NCBI GenBank assembly: GCA_937965895.1
Contig: CALCKS010000036.1
Location: forward strand, 1-30,143
Direction of reading: 5' to 3'
DNA: 30,143 bases
Source of the DNA: an uncultured Campylobacter sp.
Lineage (GTDB): Bacteria > Campylobacterota > Campylobacteria > Campylobacterales > Campylobacteraceae
How positions within the stretch are numbered: the first letter of the stretch is position 1; each line of letters begins with the position of its first letter. The notes beneath the pieces are model-generated. The model saw nothing but the letters and a program-made list of their open reading frames with translations. It was not told the origin of the DNA and did not search any database. This document shows, piece after piece, positions 8,139 through 15,675 of this stretch. The position numbers and the translations under genes were made by a program.

Positions 8139-8274
8139 CCTAATCTCTCCCCAAAAAACTCTACACCTTTTAAGCGCTTATACTTTTGCTAAATTTGCGC
8201 CGCCATCGGATCAAATCATATGCACTCTACGCAGTCAAATCATTTATCAAATTTGGCCTCAAACATGCTGCTTT

Positions 8275-8297
8275 GCGGACTCTACTCCGCCGTTTTT
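8275..8297 (+). terminator. Possible terminator for the tRNA transcript
   Basis: GCGGA (8275-8279) pairs with TCCGC (8286-8290) around a 6-nt loop and is followed by CGTTTTT on the plus strand. The stem is short and overlaps the 3' end of the opposing YgbA-family gene. Between 8139 and 8274 I see no other feature. Confidence 0.4.
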
Positions 8298-8647
8298 AAA
8301 AAGGTAAAAATCTTTTTAAGTTTTACAAGTCCGAGTTTCACGCCGCTATATCTCATTATCTTTGCCATCTGCGTCCATCTAGGCTTTTCGTAGCACGGAT
8401 GAGGGCATTTGCGGCAGCTTGGTTTGATATCGTGGGAACAGGCCAAAAGCCGCTCGTGAGCGTAGAAAAACAGCTGCTCGCACTCGGTGCAAAGCTGCGT
8501 CTGAACGCTATTATTTAAATTTTCGCCCTTATAAATTAGCTCCAAATTTATCTCACGTTTTGGCTCTAGTGCGTGTTTATCAGTGCAGTAAGTCTGTAAA
8601 AATTTCGCCAGAGTCGTGACTTGTTCGGTAAATTTCTCATTCGTCAT
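8282..8647 (-). CDS. YgbA-family (nitrous oxide-stimulated promoter) protein
   Basis: A 121-aa cysteine-rich cytosolic protein of the family Pfam names nitrous oxide-stimulated promoter (E. coli YgbA), linked in enterobacteria to the nitrosative stress response. Family hallmarks are LCTECEQLFFYAHERL near 52-67, CSHDIKPSCRKCPHPCY near 70-86, and MAKIMRYSG near 94-102. The seven or so cysteines suggest metal or Fe-S binding, which is inference. Start ATG at 8647, preceded by AAGGAA. It follows kdsB on the same strand with a 46-base gap. The biochemical role is unknown. Confidence 0.85.
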   Translation of the reverse strand: MTNEKFTEQVTTLAKFLQTYCTDKHALEPKREINLELIYKGENLNNSVQTQLCTECEQLFFYAHERLLACSHDIKPSCRKCPHPCYEKPRWTQMAKIMRYSGVKLGLVKLKKIFTFLKTAE

Positions 8648-8693
8648 GCATTTTTCCTTTGGGCAAATTTACCAAATTTCGGGGCTTTCGGCG

Positions 8694-9413
8694 TTAATCT
8701 ACCAGAGTGCCAAATTTCGCCCGTGCCCTTTGCAGATCTTCCTCGCAGTCGATACCGATGCTGTCGCTTTGCACTTCGAGCATGAGGATTTTCTCACCGT
8801 TTGATAGAGCGCGCAGTTGCTCGAGCTTTTCGGTATTTTCAAGCGTCGACGGCGCAAATGAGCAAAATCTTTTTAAATTTGCCGCACTGTAGCCGTAGAT
8901 ACCCAGATGCGCCTTGTACGCGTCAAACGGCGCGCGGTCAAACGGGATGCGCGATCGCGAAAAATAAAGCGCGTGGCCCGCGTCGTCGGTCACAACCTTA
9001 ACCAGGTTTTTATCGTCCGCTAGCTCGCTGCCTACAAATTTAAAACACGAAAACATAAATGCTCTCTCCGCGTTTTTCGCGCAAAACTCTCTAAATTTGA
9101 CGATATTTTCAGGCTCGATAAAGGGCTCATCGGCCTGCACGTTTATGATGATTTCACTATCTTTGACGCCGAGTATTCCAGCCGCTTCGTTGATGCGGTC
9201 GGTTCCGCTTTGATGCGCCTGGCTCGTCATCACGGCCTTAAAGCCGAATTTTTGCGCGATCTGCACCACGCCCTCGTCGTCTGCGGCTATAACGACCTCG
9301 TCAGCCGCGCTCACCCTGCGCGCCGTAGCGATAAACATCGGTACGCCGTTTATTTCGCGTAAAATTTTATTTGGCATTCGCGTCGAAGCGAGCCTTGCCG
9401 GGATGATGATCAT
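8694..9413 (-). CDS. kdsB: 3-deoxy-manno-octulosonate cytidylyltransferase
   Basis: A 239-aa CMP-Kdo synthetase that activates Kdo with CTP for attachment to lipid A in the cytosol. The N-terminal MIIIPARLASTRMPNK is the nucleotide-binding signature, and INVQADEPFIEPE near 93-105 contains the conserved metal/nucleotide-binding acidic region. A TTG start twelve bases further upstream is possible, but I choose ATG at 9413 because it overlaps the thrC stop as ATGA and matches the usual N-terminus of the family. Transcribed with thrC and lpxK, so Kdo activation and lipid A phosphorylation are in one string. Confidence 0.95.
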   Translation of the reverse strand: MIIIPARLASTRMPNKILREINGVPMFIATARRVSAADEVVIAADDEGVVQIAQKFGFKAVMTSQAHQSGTDRINEAAGILGVKDSEIIINVQADEPFIEPENIVKFREFCAKNAERAFMFSCFKFVGSELADDKNLVKVVTDDAGHALYFSRSRIPFDRAPFDAYKAHLGIYGYSAANLKRFCSFAPSTLENTEKLEQLRALSNGEKILMLEVQSDSIGIDCEEDLQRARAKFGTLVD

Positions 9414-10870
9414 CGCTCGATCCAAGCTAAAATTTTAGCCTCTATATCGCTTTTTGCGGAGATTTCGTTATGCACGGCGGCTTTTGCAAAGAGCGACCTT
9501 ATCACACCTGGCACTTCGTCGTTAAACTCCGCCGCCAAGGTCTCAAGCCCGCTTTTTTCATCTTTTAGCGTTTCATTTTTTAGCGCCTTAAACATACTCG
9601 GAGCAAATTTAACCCAGTGCGCGGTCGACGTTATCACGCACGGACGCGCTAAATTTGCCGCCGCTTTAAAGCATGTAGCCGTGTGCGGATCGACAGCGAC
9701 GCCTTTTGCCGCCCACTCTTTTATGTATTTCTCGCACTCCGAGTCGCTACAAAAATCAGCGTCAAAGTCCTCTTTTAACGCGCCAAGCTCGCTGCTTGAA
9801 AGCTCGTAAAAACCATCGCCGGCAAGACTATCCATCAGCTCTTTGGTTCTCACGGCGCCAAATTTATCAAAAAGCAACCTCTCGACGTTTGAAGAAACGA
9901 GGATATCCATCGCGGGACTGATCGTTTTAATCAGACTTTTGCCGCGCAGATCGTATCGCCCCTGCGTGAAAAACTCGGTTAGGATGTTGTTTGCGTTTGA
10001 GACGATTTTGATTTTGCCGATTTTTGCGCCCATTTTTTTGGCGTAGTATGCGCCCAGAGCGTTGCCAAAGTTTCCGCTAGGCACGACGATGTCAAATTCG
10101 CCCTTTAGCTCGCCCGTTTTTAGCAGATAGACGTGAGCGTAAACGTGATAGATGATCTGAAATAAAATTCGGCCGAAATTTACCGAATTTGCCGCCGAGA
10201 GCGAGAGTCCGGCAGCGCTTAGACGCTCTTTAAATTTCTCGCTAGCCAGCAGGCTTTTTAGCGCGCGCTGCGCATCGTCAAAGTTACCCTCGATGCCGAT
10301 TACCTTGAGGTTTGCGGCGCCGGCATTTATCATTTGTAGGCGCTGTACCTCGCTCGTGCCGTCTTTTGGATAGAGGCAAACGACCTTGACGCCGGGCGCG
10401 TCCGCAAAGGTCTCTAGCGTCGCAGGTCCGGTGTCGCCGCTAGTAGCGCACATTATGAGGTATTTTTCGCCTCTTTTTGCGGCTAGCTCGCTAAGCAGCG
10501 CGCCAAACGGCTGCAGCGCCATATCCTTAAACGCGCGCGTAGGTCCGTGATAAAGCTCGTTTACATAGATGTTTTCGCCAATTTTTCGCACTTGCACGGG
10601 ATTTTGCGGATCGTCAAATCTCTCGTACCGCTTCACGGCCCTCTCAAACATCGCCGCGTCCGCGTCAAATCCGAATTTCTCTATGATTTTCAGAGCGATT
10701 TGTGCGTAGGTTAAATTTACCGCCTCCGCAAAGAAATTATCGTCCAGCCGCGGTAGCTGCGTCGGCGCGTATAGCCCGCCGTGAGCGGAGCTGGGGCTTA
10801 GTAGCGCTTGGCTAAATTCTACGCTTTTTAGGCTCTCGCCCACACTCGCTCTAGTTTGAAATAGCTTCAT
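9410..10870 (-). CDS. thrC: Threonine synthase
   Basis: A 486-aa PLP enzyme converting O-phosphohomoserine to threonine. The PLP lysine is Lys115 in HGPTRAFKDMALQPFG (108-123); CATSGDTGPATLE near 142-154 and the later PSGNFGNALG form the phosphate-binding loops. Length and N-terminus (HGGLYAP at 30-36) fit the longer threonine synthase class of Gram-negatives. Both ends overlap neighbours as ATGA: with the cutA stop at 10867-10870 and with the kdsB start at 9410-9413, so translation is coupled. In C. jejuni thrC also lies between lpxK and kdsB. Confidence 0.96.
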   Translation of the reverse strand: MKLFQTRASVGESLKSVEFSQALLSPSSAHGGLYAPTQLPRLDDNFFAEAVNLTYAQIALKIIEKFGFDADAAMFERAVKRYERFDDPQNPVQVRKIGENIYVNELYHGPTRAFKDMALQPFGALLSELAAKRGEKYLIMCATSGDTGPATLETFADAPGVKVVCLYPKDGTSEVQRLQMINAGAANLKVIGIEGNFDDAQRALKSLLASEKFKERLSAAGLSLSAANSVNFGRILFQIIYHVYAHVYLLKTGELKGEFDIVVPSGNFGNALGAYYAKKMGAKIGKIKIVSNANNILTEFFTQGRYDLRGKSLIKTISPAMDILVSSNVERLLFDKFGAVRTKELMDSLAGDGFYELSSSELGALKEDFDADFCSDSECEKYIKEWAAKGVAVDPHTATCFKAAANLARPCVITSTAHWVKFAPSMFKALKNETLKDEKSGLETLAAEFNDEVPGVIRSLFAKAAVHNEISAKSDIEAKILAWIER

Positions 10871-11169
10871 TTACTTTCCTTTTTTATCCATTTTTTGTAT
10901 TTTTTGCTAGCTTTATCCGCCTTAAAAGCCACAATCTCGGGCAGATCATAGTCGTGATGTTTCACGATAAATTTAGCGACTTTTTTAAATTTAACCGCGG
11001 TTTTTATGAGTAAAATCCGCTCCTTTTCGTCCTTTATCTCGCCGTCCCAAAAATAAACGCTATTTGCCTTAAAAAGGCTGACGCAAGCGGCAAATTTAGC
11101 TTTTATGAGCTTTTTGGATAGAGTTTTAGCCGCGTCCTTATCGGCGCAAGAAGTTAGTATAAATTTCAT
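10867..11169 (-). CDS. cutA: CutA-like divalent cation tolerance protein
   Basis: A 100-aa small trimeric-type CutA. Recognisable blocks are AKFAACVSLF near 24-33, VYFWDGEI near 38-45, ERILLIKT near 50-57 and HHDYDLPEIVAFKA near 71-84. The family is PII-like in fold and was named for copper tolerance in E. coli; its true role is debated. The gene sits between lpxK and thrC, and its stop overlaps the thrC start by ATGA. No strong ribosome-binding site precedes its ATG, apart from GGGA, so it may depend on coupling from lpxK 27 bases upstream. Confidence 0.88.
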   Translation of the reverse strand: MKFILTSCADKDAAKTLSKKLIKAKFAACVSLFKANSVYFWDGEIKDEKERILLIKTAVKFKKVAKFIVKHHDYDLPEIVAFKADKASKKYKKWIKKESK

Positions 11170-11196
11170 TTAATGTGTCCCAAAATTTTTAGGAGA

Positions 11197-12111
11197 TTAT
11201 AGAATTTTCTCTTTGATAATTCGTTTAAATTTATCCGCCAACGTCGTTTTTAGCGAGATAACGGAGAGAGGCAGGCTAAACTCCTCCATCTTTACGGCGT
11301 CTTTTCGCGTGACCAGTAGCGATGTAGCACCGTAATGAGCTAGGATTTTTGCTAGCTCGTCCCGCGAAAACGCGTAGTGATCGGGATAAATCTCGCGCCC
11401 CACGCAAAGGCTAAAATAAGGCTCCAGGCGCTGCGGATTTGCGATGGCTGTCACCAAAACCATCTTTGCAGTTTGATTTATGATTTCACTCGCACGAGTA
11501 AAATCCTCGCCCTCTTTTACGACATAGTCGGCTTTGGCGTAAAATTTGCTCGGGTAGCGATACGCGCCGCTAGGCAGGACGAAATCAAAATAAGGCTTTG
11601 AGGAGGGGCGGACCAGGATGTTAAATTTTTTGATGTGAAATTTACCGAAGCCGTCGTCTAGCAACACGTACTTTGCGCCCAAATTCAGGGCTTCTTTTAT
11701 CGCGATATCGCGGTTTTCGCTCACGATGACGTTTGCGTTTTTTACGCTTTTTGCGTACTCCATGGCTTCGTCGCCGCTAGCCGCGACGCTCACCAAAATT
11801 TTGCCCGAGATCGCGACCTTGACTAGTCCGCTTGAAGCTCTGCCGTAGCCTCGTAACACGACGCAGCCGCCCTCAAATTCGTTTAAGATAGCAATACCAA
11901 GCGGCGTCTTTCCGCTGCCGCCTAGGGTTAAATTTCCGATGCTGATAATCGGAATGCCAAAATCTAAAGTTTTGCTAAATTTGGCCTTTAAAATCACGCC
12001 CGCGCAGTAAAGCGCGCTCAAGGGCAAAAGCGCGATAGCTAGGCACTTTTGCCACAAATTCGGAGTGTAAAAATACTCCTGCGCGAAGGCGTAAATTTTC
12101 CTTTTAAACAC
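11197..12111 (-). CDS. lpxK: Tetraacyldisaccharide 4'-kinase
   Basis: A 304-aa inner-membrane kinase that phosphorylates the 4' position of the lipid A disaccharide precursor. A hydrophobic N-terminal helix (about 25-43, ALLPLSALYCAGVIL) anchors it, followed by the P-loop ISIGNLTLGGSGKTP near 56-70. LLDDGFG near 150-156 is the conserved second acidic motif. The start is GTG at 12111, overlapping the upstream DegT-family gene by 8 bases without a clear Shine-Dalgarno, so translation is probably coupled. The size is typical of the epsilonproteobacterial enzyme. Confidence 0.94.
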   Translation of the reverse strand: MFKRKIYAFAQEYFYTPNLWQKCLAIALLPLSALYCAGVILKAKFSKTLDFGIPIISIGNLTLGGSGKTPLGIAILNEFEGGCVVLRGYGRASSGLVKVAISGKILVSVAASGDEAMEYAKSVKNANVIVSENRDIAIKEALNLGAKYVLLDDGFGKFHIKKFNILVRPSSKPYFDFVLPSGAYRYPSKFYAKADYVVKEGEDFTRASEIINQTAKMVLVTAIANPQRLEPYFSLCVGREIYPDHYAFSRDELAKILAHYGATSLLVTRKDAVKMEEFSLPLSVISLKTTLADKFKRIIKEKIL

Positions 12112-13240
12112 GCGTTTTGGCTACTTCTCGCACGCTCTCGCAGATATAGGCAACCTCTTCGTCGCTAAGCGCGTTGTAAACGGGCAGCGAAAGCACCTGC
12201 TGATAGGTTTTTAGCGCATTTGGGAAGGAATTTACCTTAAGCCCGTATTTGCTTTTATAGTAGCTCAAAAGGTGCATCGGTTTGTAGTGAAGCGCCGTGT
12301 GGATGCCGCGCTCTAGTAGCTCCTTAGCAAACCCGTCGCGGTTTTTGTCGATCTTGATGATGTACTGGATATAGACGTGGTCGCGCTTTTTGATCGGTAG
12401 CGAAACGTGCGGGCAACCTGCGAGCTCTTTGTCGTAGATGGCGGCGATCTGTCTACGTCGAGCGATAAATTTATCCGTCTTTTCAAACTGCGCCACCGCA
12501 TACGCCGCGCAAAGCCCCGTTAGATCATACTTCACACCGATATCTACGACGTCGTAGACGTAGCCTAGGTTACCGTCTTTATCTATGCCGCCATTCACAA
12601 TCGCGTGGTTGCGCAGTAGTCTAGCGCGCTCGGCGATGGCATCGTCGTCCGTTAGCATAAAGCCAGCCGTTGCGATAGGGTTTGTAAGCTGAGAATGCAC
12701 GTTAAAGCAAGAGATAAGCGAGCGGTCATCAGAGCCGATTTTTACGCCGTTATATGTTAGGCCGACGGACTTGCCAGCATCATCGAGCACCTTTACGTCG
12801 TACTCCCGCGCGATAGCGTAGATCTCGTCCATATCTGACGCCTGCCCTCCGACGTGGTTTACGAAGATACCTTTTAGCTTTTTGTGATTGTGCACTTTTA
12901 GCGTGTCTCGCAGCGACTGAGGATTCATATTAAAGTCGTCTTCGTTAATATCCACAAATATCGGCTCGGCGTCAAAATGCCTAATCGCCTGCGCCACGCT
13001 CGGAGTAGAGTTTACCGAGCAGATGATCTTGTCGCCGCGTTTTAGATCCATCGAACAAAGCGCCAAATGGTGAGCGGCGCTGTTGTTATTGGTCGTAACG
13101 GCATGCTTTACGCCAAAATACTCTTTAAGCTCGGACTCCAGCCTCTCCACGATCACCGAACCGTGGTCTTTTAGAGCCTCTTTGATGAGCGTAATCTCGG
13201 CCTCGTCGATAGTAGGTCTATAAAACGCTATCTCTTCCAT
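12104..13240 (-). CDS. DegT/DnrJ/EryC1/StrS-family protein with His in place of the PLP lysine
   Basis: A 378-aa protein with the full DegT sugar aminotransferase fold: NNNSAAHHLAL (51-61) at the PLP phosphate site, SVNSTPSVAQAIRHFDAEPIFVDI (75-98), VNHVGGQASDMDEI (127-140), and Asp154 in LDDAGKSVG, equivalent to the Asp that binds the PLP nitrogen. The catalytic Lys lies 28 residues after this Asp in ArnB; the same ungapped spacing reaches His182 in CFNVHSQLT. The usual GEGG that follows is replaced by NPIATAG. Lys-to-His is the hallmark of 3-dehydratases such as ColD and E1 in the same superfamily, so this is unlikely to be an ordinary transaminase. The substrate is unknown; lipid A/Kdo genes downstream suggest a surface sugar. 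AAGGAGG precedes the ATG. It overlaps lpxK by 8 bases. Confidence 0.85.
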   Translation of the reverse strand: MEEIAFYRPTIDEAEITLIKEALKDHGSVIVERLESELKEYFGVKHAVTTNNNSAAHHLALCSMDLKRGDKIICSVNSTPSVAQAIRHFDAEPIFVDINEDDFNMNPQSLRDTLKVHNHKKLKGIFVNHVGGQASDMDEIYAIAREYDVKVLDDAGKSVGLTYNGVKIGSDDRSLISCFNVHSQLTNPIATAGFMLTDDDAIAERARLLRNHAIVNGGIDKDGNLGYVYDVVDIGVKYDLTGLCAAYAVAQFEKTDKFIARRRQIAAIYDKELAGCPHVSLPIKKRDHVYIQYIIKIDKNRDGFAKELLERGIHTALHYKPMHLLSYYKSKYGLKVNSFPNALKTYQQVLSLPVYNALSDEEVAYICESVREVAKTRV

Positions 13241-13308
13241 TGCGCCTCCTTGTTTTTTTTATTTTTATCTTACCTTCTGCGTTTCTTTTTTTGTTTTTAA
13301 ATTTATTT

Positions 13309-13327
13309 TGCCGCCAAATTTACGGCA
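13309..13327. repeat. Small hairpin with AAATTT in its loop between nadE and the DegT-family gene
   Basis: TGCCG (13309-13313) and CGGCA (13323-13327) enclose CCAAATTTA. The surrounding 203-bp gap contains seven AAATTT copies counting both ends. On the minus strand, where both neighbours lie, no U-tract follows the stem, so this is not a convincing terminator. Confidence 0.45.
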
Positions 13328-13443
13328 GTTTTATCTATTTTTACTTTCAGAAAAATCATCGCAACTTTGCCGTTAAATTTCGCCCTTTTTTCCACAAAAC
13401 CTCAGCCAAATTTATTGCCGTAGCAGTAAATTTAGCTCAAATT

Positions 13444-14199
13444 TTACTCGACGTCCACGCTAGCGACCGGCGGTAAAGAGAGTTTAAATTTATTCGCTCT
13501 CATCCTTGAAAATACAGTCGCGACGAGTTTTGGATCAAATTCTTGCGCTAGTTCGGCCTCGCTTTTACTCTGCGCCAAACGCAAGACCTCATCTAGCCGC
13601 TCGTAGCTATAACCTATGTCGGCCTCGTCGCTTTGCCCTTCCCAAAGATCGGCGGACGGGGCTTTTGCGATGATTTTTTCATCGATGCCAAGCTCTTTAG
13701 CCAGCTCGTAAATTTCAGTCTTAAAGAGCTCGCCGATCGGATTTAGTGCGCACGCCATATCGCCGTAGATCGTGCCGTATCCAAGAAAGCGCTCGCTTTT
13801 GTTACTCGTACCCACGACTAGCGCGTTTACCTTTGCCGAATAATCGTAAAGCAGGCACATCCTCGCCCTTGCGCTTAGATTTCCCATGCGCAAATTTGAC
13901 AGCGGCTCTCCGATTTGCGCGGTAAAGCTATCCAAAATCGGCTGAATTTCGATGATTTTGTACGTTATTTTTAGATCTTCGCAAAGCTTTAGCGCATCGC
14001 TTAAATTTCGCCCGTTCGAGTACTTCGTCGGCATCAAAAGCGCATGCGTTTCAAAGCCCGTGCGCGCGCAAAGAGCGGCTACGACGGCAGAGTCTAGACC
14101 GCCGCTAACGCCCAAAACAAAGCCCTTTGCGCCGCTTTTTTTTAGGTAGCTCGTCAAAAATTCTACGATTTTCTCGGTAATCTTCGCCCAATCTCTCAT
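13444..14199 (-). CDS. nadE: NH3-dependent NAD+ synthetase
   Basis: A 251-aa cytosolic enzyme making NAD from deamido-NAD, ATP and ammonia. The ATP pyrophosphatase P-loop is VLGVSGGLDSAVVAALC near residues 28-44. VVGTSNKSERFLGYGTIYGD near 127-146 and KAPSADLWEGQSDEADIGYSY near 179-199 are characteristic. It lacks the glutaminase domain, so it uses free ammonia. A TTG five codons upstream (14214) is possible, but ATG at 14199 (MRDWAKITEK) matches the C. jejuni N-terminus and has GGAG just before it. TATAAT on the minus strand (14237-14232) is a good -10 box. Same gene order as C. jejuni, apart from the inserted genes downstream. Confidence 0.95.
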   Translation of the reverse strand: MRDWAKITEKIVEFLTSYLKKSGAKGFVLGVSGGLDSAVVAALCARTGFETHALLMPTKYSNGRNLSDALKLCEDLKITYKIIEIQPILDSFTAQIGEPLSNLRMGNLSARARMCLLYDYSAKVNALVVGTSNKSERFLGYGTIYGDMACALNPIGELFKTEIYELAKELGIDEKIIAKAPSADLWEGQSDEADIGYSYERLDEVLRLAQSKSEAELAQEFDPKLVATVFSRMRANKFKLSLPPVASVDVE

Positions 14200-14231
14200 C
14201 GTCTCCGCCGTCAAATTTAACTTTTTTCTTA

Positions 14232-14283
14232 ATTATACATTTATAATTATAAATTTAACTTTTAAGCTTAAAAAATATACAAT
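14232..14283. promoter_or_regulatory. Divergent promoter region for nadE and the MBL-fold gene
   Basis: Very AT-rich DNA with TATAAT on the minus strand at 14237-14232 (toward nadE) and TACAAT on the plus strand at 14278-14283 (toward the hydrolase gene at 14316). A further plus-strand TATAAT lies at 14242-14247. No -35 boxes are evident. Start sites are inferred. Confidence 0.5.
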
Positions 14284-14315
14284 CTATTTTAATTAAAATT
14301 GACAAAAGGACTAGC

Positions 14316-14939
14316 TTGAAAATTTTATTAAAACCATGCGGCAATTATCAAACTAATTGCTACGTAATATCCAAAAATGGGCGTGAGATCATCATTGATG
14401 CGGGACAAAATTCGTTTAACTACGTTTGCGAAATTTCACACGCTCCACTCACGATACTAAACACGCACGGACACTTTGACCATATTTTTGACTGCGCCCG
14501 CTTAAAAAATTTTTTTAATATTTCTGCGCACATTCATAATAACGACGCTTTTATGCTAAAAAATGACGTTTGGGGCGCAGGATACGAAACGACCGACGAG
14601 GCGATCTGCGTAGGCGGAGCAAAATTTGAGGACGTTAAATTTAACATAGAGGACTTTGAGATCGAGTTTATGCACTTTCCGGGACATACGCCAGGATGCT
14701 GTATGGTGCGCGTGGACGACGTTATCTTTAGCGGAGATTTTTTGTTTAGAGGCTCGATCGGGCGCTATGATTTTCCGTTTTCAAATGCCGAGGATATGCA
14801 CCAAAGCCTACTAAAATGTAAAAATTTGCAAGGCGATTTTATACTGTATCCAGGTCACGGCGACAAAACGACGTTAAAGGCTGAGCTGGCGAATTTGGAC
14901 TTTTGGATAAATATGATCGGTAGGGAGATGAGATTTTAA
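14316..14939 (+). CDS. Metallo-beta-lactamase-fold hydrolase, glyoxalase II-like
   Basis: A 207-aa cytosolic metallohydrolase. The metal-binding motif is THGHFDH (50-56; His51, His53, Asp55, His56), with further ligands His124 (HFPGHTPG), Asp141 (FSGDFLFRG) and His181 (YPGHGDKT). This pattern matches the hydroxyacylglutathione hydrolase-like branch that acts on thioesters; without the C-terminal substrate-binding domain of classic GloB, the true substrate is open. The start is TTG at 14316, supported by AAAAGGA five bases upstream and by the family N-terminus (NYQTNCYV). Divergent from nadE. Confidence 0.9.
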   Translation: MKILLKPCGNYQTNCYVISKNGREIIIDAGQNSFNYVCEISHAPLTILNTHGHFDHIFDCARLKNFFNISAHIHNNDAFMLKNDVWGAGYETTDEAICVGGAKFEDVKFNIEDFEIEFMHFPGHTPGCCMVRVDDVIFSGDFLFRGSIGRYDFPFSNAEDMHQSLLKCKNLQGDFILYPGHGDKTTLKAELANLDFWINMIGREMRF

Positions 14940-15078
14940 CGGGTCAAATTTGAGTTTTAACAACCGCGCTAAATTTAAAGCAGTCAAGCCAAACAAAACG
15001 GCAAATTTGGCGTTAAATTTATGCTGGTTTTCCCAAAATACCGCCAAAAAACGGCATAAAATCAAATTTAAAAGAAAA

Positions 15079-15103
15079 GGCGGCGCAAATTTACCGCGCC
15101 GCC
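15079..15103 (-). terminator. GC-rich terminator closing the flhA–hot-dog gene string
   Basis: GGCGGCGC (15079-15086) and GCGCCGCC (15096-15103) form a perfect 8-bp stem. On the minus strand the loop is GGTAAATTT and the stem is followed by TTTTCTTTT (complement of 15070-15078), so it terminates transcription coming from the hot-dog gene. It sits among eight AAATTT hexamers between 14941 and 15120. Confidence 0.85.
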
Positions 15104-15127
15104 AAATTTCATCAAATTTGACCGAGC

Positions 15128-15664
15128 TTACGCGTTTTGCTTCGCCTCTTCTTTGCGTTTTGCTTCGTTTCGTCTTTGCGCGGCTTGTTTTTGCAGGTTC
15201 GTTTTGTAAATTTTAAAGATATGATCTTCTAAAATCACGACCTGAAAAGTCCCCTCAAACACCTTTATATCGTTCGTCGTGCCAGTTACTCGCACCTCGC
15301 GCTTCTTACTCTCGTTAAAGTGCGAGCGCGCGTCAAATTCGATCGCTTCATTTAGCTTTGTCGGGGCAAAAAAATGTATCTTAGCGCCGATAACGACGCT
15401 AAAAGTCTCATTGACCGCCGCCATCGCCGCGTAGCTAGCCGCCGAAAAAACAAACCCGCTATGTATAAGTCCCTCGCTATCGGCAACCATGTCGCTCGTG
15501 GCAAAAAAACGCGTTTTAGCACGGTTTGGCTCGAGCTGCGTCACGGCGCCGCTAAGACCGATTTTTATATTCGGCGAGGTTTTTAGCTCGTTGCGAAACG
15601 GATTTTCATCCTCTGGCAGTACGACCCCGTCGCTACTGTTGTCGTCGTAGATATTTTCGTCCAT
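15128..15664 (-). CDS. Single hot-dog-fold protein, Cj0977-like
   Basis: A 178-aa protein with a FapR/thioesterase-type hot-dog domain (about 45-150). ADSEGLIHSGFVFSAASYAAMAAVN (61-85) is the central helix region and VIGAKIHFFAPTK (91-103) a core strand. Adjacent to cmoB, as Cj0977 is beside Cj0976 (cmoB) in C. jejuni, it is most likely the orthologue. Cj0977 is a flagella-coregulated virulence-associated protein with an acyl-CoA-binding type fold. The basic, coiled-coil-like tail (156-178, QKQAAQRRNEAKRKEE) is an added feature. In C. jejuni the gene has a sigma-28 promoter; only 11 bases separate it from cmoB here, so co-transcription is likely. Ligand and reaction are unknown. Confidence 0.82.
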   Translation of the reverse strand: MDENIYDDNSSDGVVLPEDENPFRNELKTSPNIKIGLSGAVTQLEPNRAKTRFFATSDMVADSEGLIHSGFVFSAASYAAMAAVNETFSVVIGAKIHFFAPTKLNEAIEFDARSHFNESKKREVRVTGTTNDIKVFEGTFQVVILEDHIFKIYKTNLQKQAAQRRNEAKRKEEAKQNA

Positions 15665-15675
15665 TTTTCACCTTT

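Noticed and set aside
8139..8274. Possible integration site downstream of tRNA-Gln
   Set aside because: No integrase, no repeat of the tRNA 3' end and no phage-like gene in the window.
9414..9425. TTG start for kdsB inside thrC
   Set aside because: ATG at 9413 forms the classic ATGA overlap and gives the family N-terminus.
13240..13476. 78-codon plus-strand frame between the DegT-family gene and nadE
   Set aside because: Made of AAATTT-rich intergenic DNA and the 3' end of nadE read backwards; no Shine-Dalgarno and no protein-like character beyond a hydrophobic start.
14200..14214. TTG start for nadE, five codons upstream
   Set aside because: The ATG at 14199 matches the C. jejuni N-terminus and has a purine-rich site; the TTG has none.
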